From: Patiria pectinifera
Lineage: Eukaryota > Echinodermata > Asteroidea > Valvatida > Asterinidae
DNA length: 64,000 nucleotides
Direction of reading: 5' to 3'
NCBI GenBank assembly: GCA_029964075.1
Contig: CM057144.1
Location: 3,185,281 to 3,249,280 of the forward strand
Shown here: one piece after another, positions 57,652-64,000 of the stretch
Layout: each line of letters opens with the position of its first letter
Position numbering within the stretch: position 1 is the stretch's first letter
Position numbers and translations under genes: made by a program
Notes under the pieces: model-generated
Database searches by the model: none
Seen by the model: only the letters and a program-made list of their open reading frames with translations
What the model was told of the DNA's origin: nothing

Positions 57652-57657
57652 ATTAAA
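57652..57657 (+). terminator. Candidate ICE1 polyadenylation signal ATTAAA
   Basis: First common poly(A) hexamer variant that I found after the ICE1 stop, about 0.9 kb downstream. The first AATAAA is later, at 58448. The choice is uncertain because the sequence between is a 69-bp tandem repeat that may or may not be transcribed. Confidence 0.2.
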
Positions 57658-58429
57658 AAAACCAAAAAAAACTAAAAAACAATATGACTTCACAGCAGCA
57701 TTATGACATGAATTTGAATATTGGTTGGCTTGTTTCATTTTCGTATAGAAAGATACTCACGACCAAAAGAGAATTTAACTATGTTTTGTTATTAAAAGTG
57801 ACTTTTTGAGATTCAGAAAAGTGCATTGACTGTAAAGGAGATATACGTCTAGCAATAATAACCCGCCCCTCAAAAAAAAGAGAGATTTATTTGTAAAATC
57901 GAACTTGTATTGGTTACAGGTCTTTATATTAAAACAGATGAATAGTAGTAATGAAGAAAATCTATTTTTTTTTCCCAGAAAAAACCCCGAATATCGTGTC
58001 TCTGTATACAATAATTATGTGATTAATATTTGCCTGATATTTATTTTCACCATTTTTGGGGGTATTTCTAATTACATTAGAAGTATCATTGCATATTTTC
58101 TTTCTTCAATATTGTCAGAAAACTTACAGTGGTTTTATGCCAGTCAGATCTCTATTTAAAATATTTGTTTTTCTTCATTTTCTTCCCACAGTAATTAGTG
58201 GGCATTTTCCCCTATGATTTGTGGGGAAAATAATGTATTGATGAAGACCGAGTCAAAACGATACTTTTTATTTGGAACAACTCTTATAATTCCATATTTA
58301 ATTAATTAAAAAACAGTTAATAGCGTTACACATTCAAATGCATAGAAAAGATGCAACAATGATGAATGTTTATCTCGAATGATTCTCTGGTTATGTCGTG
58401 TATTTGTTGGGTAAATCCCTTAAAAATTT

Positions 58430-60180
58430 AATTTTTTTTATTACAAAAATAAAAAACACTTTGCCTTTTTGGACATTTTGGATCTTTGAATATTGCTTGC
58501 AGCCCCTTTGCGTCCAGACGAATTTCCGAAGTGTTTGTAGATTTTCTCCCCCCAATTTGATCCAAAATGTAAGGGAATTTTTTTTCCAACTTTGACCGAA
58601 AAATTTAATTTCTTGAAAGTTGCCGGGAAGATGCCTTAAGGGCCTCAGAACACATTCCAATTCGACTTGTGGACAGATGTGCTATTCCAAAGAAAGAAAA
58701 CGCGTCGACAATTTTGCGTCAATAAATTTATCAAAAAATATTTCTTTTCACAAACAAAATGATGATTTTTGCCCAAATCTTCAAAATTTTGGGTCTTTGT
58801 GTATTGATTGAGGCTCCCTTGTATTCAGACTAATTTCTGAAGAGTTTGGAGAAAAGTGAATTTTTGGCAAAATTTCATCAAAAATGTAAAGCTAACCCCT
58901 TACTTTTTTTCCCCTCAATTTTGGCCAAAAAATGAAATTGTTTGAAACTTGCAGGGAAGATGCCTTAAGGGCCTTAGAACACATTCCAACTTGACTTGCA
59001 GATGTGCATTACAAAATGCGTCAAAATTTGGGGTAAAATCAGTCAAAAATATAAAAAAAATTCTCTACAAATATGGATGAGTTTTGCCCAAATCTTCAAA
59101 AACATGGGGTCTTTGAATATTGATTGAGGCTCCTATTGCATCCAGACGAATTTCTGAAAAGAGTTTGGAAAAAAGTCATTTTTTGGGCCAAATTCCATCA
59201 AAAAGTAAGGCCCAAATTTCATCAAAAAAGTAAGTGAAGTCCCTTGCATTTTTGTCATTTTTTGCCGAAGAATGAAATTGCTTGACCAAAGAAAAAATGC
59301 GTCAAAATTTGGGGTAAAATCGGTCAAAAATAATTTTTGTTCTCTCCACAAATATGGATGATTTGTGCTCAAATCATCAAAAATTGGGGTATTTGAATAG
59401 TGATGATGCTCCTATTGCATCAGACGAATTTTTGAAAAGTTTGGAGAAAAGTCATTTTTTGGGCTAAATTTCAAGGGGTTAGCCTTATATTTTGAAGATT
59501 TGGGCAAAAATCATCCATTTTTGGAAAAAACCATTTTGGAGCGATTTTACCTTCATATTTCGACGAATTTCCCCTTTAATAGCACATCTGTCCAGCAATC
59601 GATTTGGAATGCGTTTCAGGGCCCTTAAGGCATCTTTCTAGCAACTTTCAAGCAATTTCATTTTTTGTCCCAAATTGAAAAAAGTGCAAGGTTTGCCTTA
59701 CATTTTTAGTCAAAATCTGCCAAAAAGTGACTTTTCTCAAAACAAGGCAGAAATTCATCTGGATGCAAGAGGAACATCAATCAATACTCTAACACGCAGA
59801 ATTTTGAAGAAATTGGCAAAAATCATCCTTTTTTTGAAAAAAAGTAAATTTTTGAGAGATTTTCCCTTAATTTTTCGACGGAATTTTCCTGTTAATAGCA
59901 CATCTGTCCAGCAATCAATTTGGAATGCGTTCTAGGGCCCTTAAGCTATCTTTCTAGCAACTTTCAAGCAATTTCATTTTTTGGCCAAAATTGAAAAAAA
60001 ATGCAAGGGGTTTAGTCTTACATTTTTAGTCAAAATCGGCCAAAAATTGACTTTTCTCAAAACAAGGCAGAAATTCATCTGGATGCAAGAGGAACATCAA
60101 TCAATACTCTAAGGCGCAGAATTTTGAAGATTTGGGAAAAAATCATGCATTTTTTGAAAAAAAGTAAATTTTTGAGCTAC
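58430..60180. repeat. About 310-bp repeat array with direct units then inverted units
   Basis: Plus-orientation landmarks CCTTAAGGGCC at 58633 and 58963, and ATTGATTGAGGCTCC at about 58803 and 59118. The complementary GGGCCCTTAAG recurs at about 59618 and 59936. Orientation flips near 59480. Confidence 0.85.
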
Positions 60181-60478
60181 TTTCACTGGTGCCACCCATT
60201 CGCCAGTATGGAAAAAACGCGACGGGGAATATGTCTGGTTGTGTTCACAATTTTTTTTCCCCCGAACTGTCCCCAAAAGGTTTTTACATACTATTTCCAA
60301 AACAATGGAACTCAGTGGTAATCAGAATAATCTCCGCCCCAATAACTTTGGATCATTCGAAATATGCAGTGGATGAACCGGGAACCAGTCTAGGTCACCC
60401 CCAACTCTCCTTTTCTGGACGTTGAAGGGGCACTTAATTGTGCACGAAACCCATAGATTCTGTATAGTAAGCATTCTG

Positions 60479-60580
60479 GGCCAAGTTCGGGCAAGGACCA
60501 TTAGTCGACTAGTGGTTGATTTGTGACGTACCTTACGCCTGCGCACTAATAGCAAAGTGCGAACGTCTCTAGTCGAACGC
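60479..60580 (+). mobile_element. TIR element family E, truncated copy
   Basis: Left 100 bp nearly identical to 56169 onward. It stops exactly where another element begins (60581). Confidence 0.8.
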
Positions 60581-61080
60581 AGGAGCACGTTTTGGCGCTG
60601 TGACCGTAAACGTGTTTCTGGTTCGCGGCCGTTTTGGCGCTTCGGTTACACTGAAATGACGTCATTGTTTCGACCAAAGTTGAACCGAGGTTTCCGGTCG
60701 GTTCACTTATGTTTCAAGATGGCGGAAAGATAAACAAGCTTAGCAGACGACGTTACTTTTTACTATAAATGGGGTTTAAATAGTGGGTTTTTACTTTCAA
60801 TTGGTACGAAAGTTGATACCGAATATCAGGCCTACTCTTTTTAGAACTTTAGGGAAACGCTATAAAAAAAACCTCCCACTTTTGCTTTGAATGTTATTGT
60901 TAATCATGTCCGGTCGCCGCGTGAATTTTTTTTGAGTTGTGTGCAGTCACGTAGGCAGTAACATGACGTCATGAACAATTTTCCGGTCAGTCGTTTTCGC
61001 GTTGCGCAGGAAACATGTTTCAGGTCACGGCTGTGACGTCAGAAATATGTTCAGTTCAAGGGCCGCCAAAACGTGCTCCT
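60581..61080. mobile_element. 500-bp TIR element
   Basis: Perfect 17-bp inverted ends AGGAGCACGTTTTGGCG at 60581-60597 and complement at 61064-61080. Sub-terminal pairing continues in pieces (GTGACC...AAACRTGTTTC). GC-richer than its surroundings; no coding potential. Confidence 0.85.
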
Positions 61081-61120
61081 TGTAAGCACAGAATCCTTAC
61101 GGGAAGTACGCATGCGCACA

Positions 61121-61232
61121 AGCCCAAATTCCTTGCTAACCCGTGAAATACGCAAACCGTTAGCGCGGAATTTTCCGCTATAGTTAGCGGCGATTTCTCG
61201 CTAACCGTTACGGGTTCCATGAAATTGGGCCC
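61121..61232. mobile_element. Short TIR element with GGGCCCAATTTCATGGA-like ends
   Basis: GCCCAAATTCCTTGCTAACC at the left is roughly complementary to GGGTTCCATGAAATTGGGC at the right. Internal TTAGCG motifs are also mirrored. Confidence 0.55.
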
Positions 61233-62737
61233 ATGAGCCATAACGCAACGATAAATGAGGTGTCGATTCCCACTATTTCTGTCATGACAAATCTGCTAAA
61301 ATGATATTCACTACGTTTCGGACCATCGTGACCTCAAAATTCAAAATGGCGGCTGGTAGCCATCTTGAAATACGGCATCTATTATATCTCTGGAACTAGA
61401 GGAGCAAAATAGACATATAAGATGTTATTTAAATTAACAACAATATGATTTCGCCCCTTTCCCCCCACCCCCTCCTTTTTTTCTCCTTTTTTTTGGTTTT
61501 TTTTTTGGCCCCCCTCCCCCCCCCCCCGCGACGCCCAAAATAGTTGCCATTTGGTTATTTTAATTGTTTATTTCGCGTGCGATTGTAATAAATCTGTTGC
61601 TTGGACGCAAATGAGATATAGGGGAAACAAATAATCTTGGTTCTTTGCTGCAGCCAAAAGCAGCCATTATTTGACCCAAACTTCTTGGGATAAACAAACG
61701 ATGGACCATCACTATGGTCCCTTATATTTGTTAGTGGGCACACCCAACCTCGTACCCAGGGTGTCGAGCAGTACGCGCCCATCACTACCTGCTCTCTCAC
61801 CCTGGTATTGGCTCATTTGCATGTGCAAGATTTTTGAACACGTATGCAAATGAGGAATAGTCTGGTGCCTGCATGTGCGTTACATTAGCGTTTGTTTTTG
61901 TATGCGGTGTCTGGGGTAAAAACAGAGTCAATTCGTAGCAGCGCGAGCATGGCGTGAGTTACGAAAACACGATTTTTATTCAATTAAACTGTTACGATCT
62001 TAACGAAACAATATGCAGTATCACATTTCATATTAATATTAACAAACTGGAAAGGAAATTAATATTTTCGAGAAGGCATGGACGAATGATCGCGACACCA
62101 CGTACTGCACGTTGTGAATAACAACACCAAGTACACGATAAAAATCCATTACTAGCCAATTGCGGTATCGAATCAGGATACAGGAAGAAAGTTTCCTATC
62201 CAGGGTTTACTGTTGGAAACCGTGTTGGAAATAAAGTAAGCACTGGGGACGAGGTTGTGGGCACACCTGACCCGAACCAGTTAGACCCTTACTTTGGTCA
62301 CATAGAAGTTTTGGTCAAGTTTCTTGCTGAAAAGCTGCAACGCAATGACGGCCGCCAAGCCTCGTGGTCTAGGCTAAAAACCGAGGCCCTTGGACAGACC
62401 TTTCATCTGATTGGTCAGGGTTAGATATCATGAATCTTCATTGGTCAGTCTAAACCTCAAATCTGCATATCAACTAAATAAGACCATATTTGGTAAGGAA
62501 TTTGTTTCCTTCGGTTTCTTGCGCAATTGTACTGAACGTCAACGCAACTTCTTCAGATTTCGCAACCAACCCGAGACAAAGGCTGAACGTTGTTTGTTGC
62601 GCAAATCAAAAACGACATAAACACTTTAAAGTGTACCAAGTATAAAGCATTTTATCTTTCAGAGATAAAATCAATTATCATGCATGTGGTTAACAATTCG
62701 TTTATGTACACTTCCTTGTGTTTGATTTGTTTTTATT
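61233..62737. other. No gene seen
   Basis: Contains T- and C-rich tracts at 61475-61530. Short open frames only. Confidence 0.4.
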
Positions 62738-63170
62738 TATTCGGCTGATTCATCTGTTTATTTATATTTTTGTTTCGATTTCGTTTTTACTTTAAATATT
62801 GATGCTTAGCTTTGATTTATGACTAGTTGCATAATAACAATTTGTTTTAAACTTATTTGTTTTACTGGCTTAAGTAAATTTGTTCTCCATTGCATGGTTT
62901 ATTATTTACACGTTTTGCCTTACATATACACTCAACCAAAAAAGAAAGTCCCCCTTCCAATACTTTTTGTCTAACTCAAAATCTACTGAGCACTTTTCGC
63001 TCAAATAACGTACAGGAATTCCTTAGCAATCCAGCCATTCTCTTTATTTAGTCAAAACTACAGTGCTAAAATGGACGAATTAATGAAATTTATGACAAAT
63101 GAAACCAAAAACAGTTGCACTTTTGTATACGTGCAAGTTGTGTTTCACACTAGCCTTGCACGTATGTGCT
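62738..63170 (+). repeat. Partial tandem duplication of the MITE left half and its flank
   Basis: Repeats 63177-63607 at a 439-bp offset: TCGGCTGATTCATCTGTT at 62741 and 63180, and CACTCAACCAAAAAAGAAAG at 62929 and 63368. Confidence 0.88.
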
Positions 63171-63367
63171 TTTATTTATTCGGCTGATTCATCTGTTAAT
63201 TTATATTTTTGTTTCGATATCGTTTTTACTTTCAATATTGATGCTTAGCTTTGATTTATGACTAGTTGCATAATAACAATTTGTTTTTAAATTTATTTGT
63301 TTTACTGGCTTAAGTAAATTTGTTCTCCGTTGCATGGTTTATTATTTACACGTTTTGCCTTCAAGTA

Positions 63368-63802
63368 CACTCAACCAAAAAAGAAAGTCCCCCTTCCAAT
63401 ACTTTTTGTCTAACTCAAAATCTACTGAGCACTTTTCGCTCAAATAACGCACAGAAATTCCTTAGCAATCCAGCCATACTCTTTATTATTTAGTCAAAAA
63501 CAGTGCTAAAATGGACGAATTAATGAAATTTATGACAAATGATACCAAAAACAGTTGCCCTTCTGTATACGTGCAAGTTGTGTTTCACACTAGCCTTGCA
63601 CGTATGTGCAACTTTTTTTCGGTACCATTTGTCATAAATTGCATAATTTTGTACCCATTATCAGTTTTGGGCCAAACAAAGAGTATGGCTGGATTGCTAA
63701 GGAATTGTTGTACTGATCAGTCGCAATTTGAGCAAGGCGTGCCCAGTAGATTTTGAGTTAGACAAAAATGTATTAAGGGGGACTTTATTTTTTGGTTGAG
63801 TG
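63368..63802. mobile_element. TA-flanked foldback MITE, Tc1/mariner-like ends
   Basis: Flanked by TA. Ends CACTCAACCAAAAAAGAAAG and a near complement CTTTATTTTTTGGTTGAGTG. Inverted matching extends far inward (TCTAACTCAAAATCTACTG, TTCCTTAGCAATCCAGCCAT), so most of the element is one hairpin. No transposase. Confidence 0.8.
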
Positions 63803-64000
63803 TATACTGAGTGACTATTGTGTTAAAGAATACCAATAGTAAGTCTCCCACTTCTCAGTGAGATATTATCCAAACTGTCATCTTCAGTACAAGACTCCAA
63901 GTTCCTTGGGTGCGCTGTAACTCTCCACCGTCTCTTCCGCTCTCCATTGTCAACGAGTTCTCAGATGTTCATACAATCCACCTGAACCAGTAACACAGTA

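Noticed and set aside
1-64000. Retroelement or transposase coding sequence, or integrated virus
   Set aside because: No open frame outside ICE1 exceeds about 165 codons and none shows reverse transcriptase, integrase, transposase or viral motifs.

Overview
This is an animal nuclear genome window: AT-rich, intron-dense and full of short interspersed repeats, with no bacterial-style operons. Dispersed ACATGTAC-type palindromes, tRNA-derived SINEs ending in an 'ACCCAGG...AAATGGGTACC'-like body, and many small inverted-repeat transposons suggest a marine invertebrate. A deuterostome such as an echinoderm is my best guess; a hemichordate or cephalochordate is not excluded. The assignment rests on style, not on a species match.

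One gene is clear. A plus-strand gene of 20 coding exons (30033-56741) encodes a predicted 2715-residue homologue of ICE1, subunit 1 of the little elongation complex, which supports RNA polymerase II transcription of small nuclear RNA genes. I assembled it by hand from splice sites. All phases join, the total is 8148 nt (2716 codons with the stop), and an in-frame stop precedes the start codon. Exons 1-9 encode an N-terminal coiled coil. Exon 11 is a single 5.8-kb exon for a disordered, Ser/Pro/Lys-rich middle. Exons 12-20 encode the conserved helical C-terminal region. Nineteen exon junctions were placed: eighteen introns are GT-AG, and intron 3 is a textbook U12-type AT-AC intron.

The 30 kb upstream (1-30032) and the 7 kb downstream (56742-64000) hold no gene I can name. 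Two possible 3'-terminal exons (216-389 and 17378-17566) have good acceptors and a nearby AATAAA, but no recognised product. The rest is repeats: TTAA-flanked MITE families (Kolobok/T2-like by their ends), a hAT-like MITE with an 8-bp target duplication, long foldback palindromes, several other TIR elements, tRNA-derived SINEs, and minisatellites with 12, 69, 119, 164 and about 310 bp periods. Many repeats sit in ICE1 introns, including one MITE nested inside another in intron 2.

The most interesting point is the U12-type intron inside a gene whose complex helps transcribe Pol II snRNA genes. That set is known to include the minor-spliceosome snRNAs, so a feedback loop is possible.
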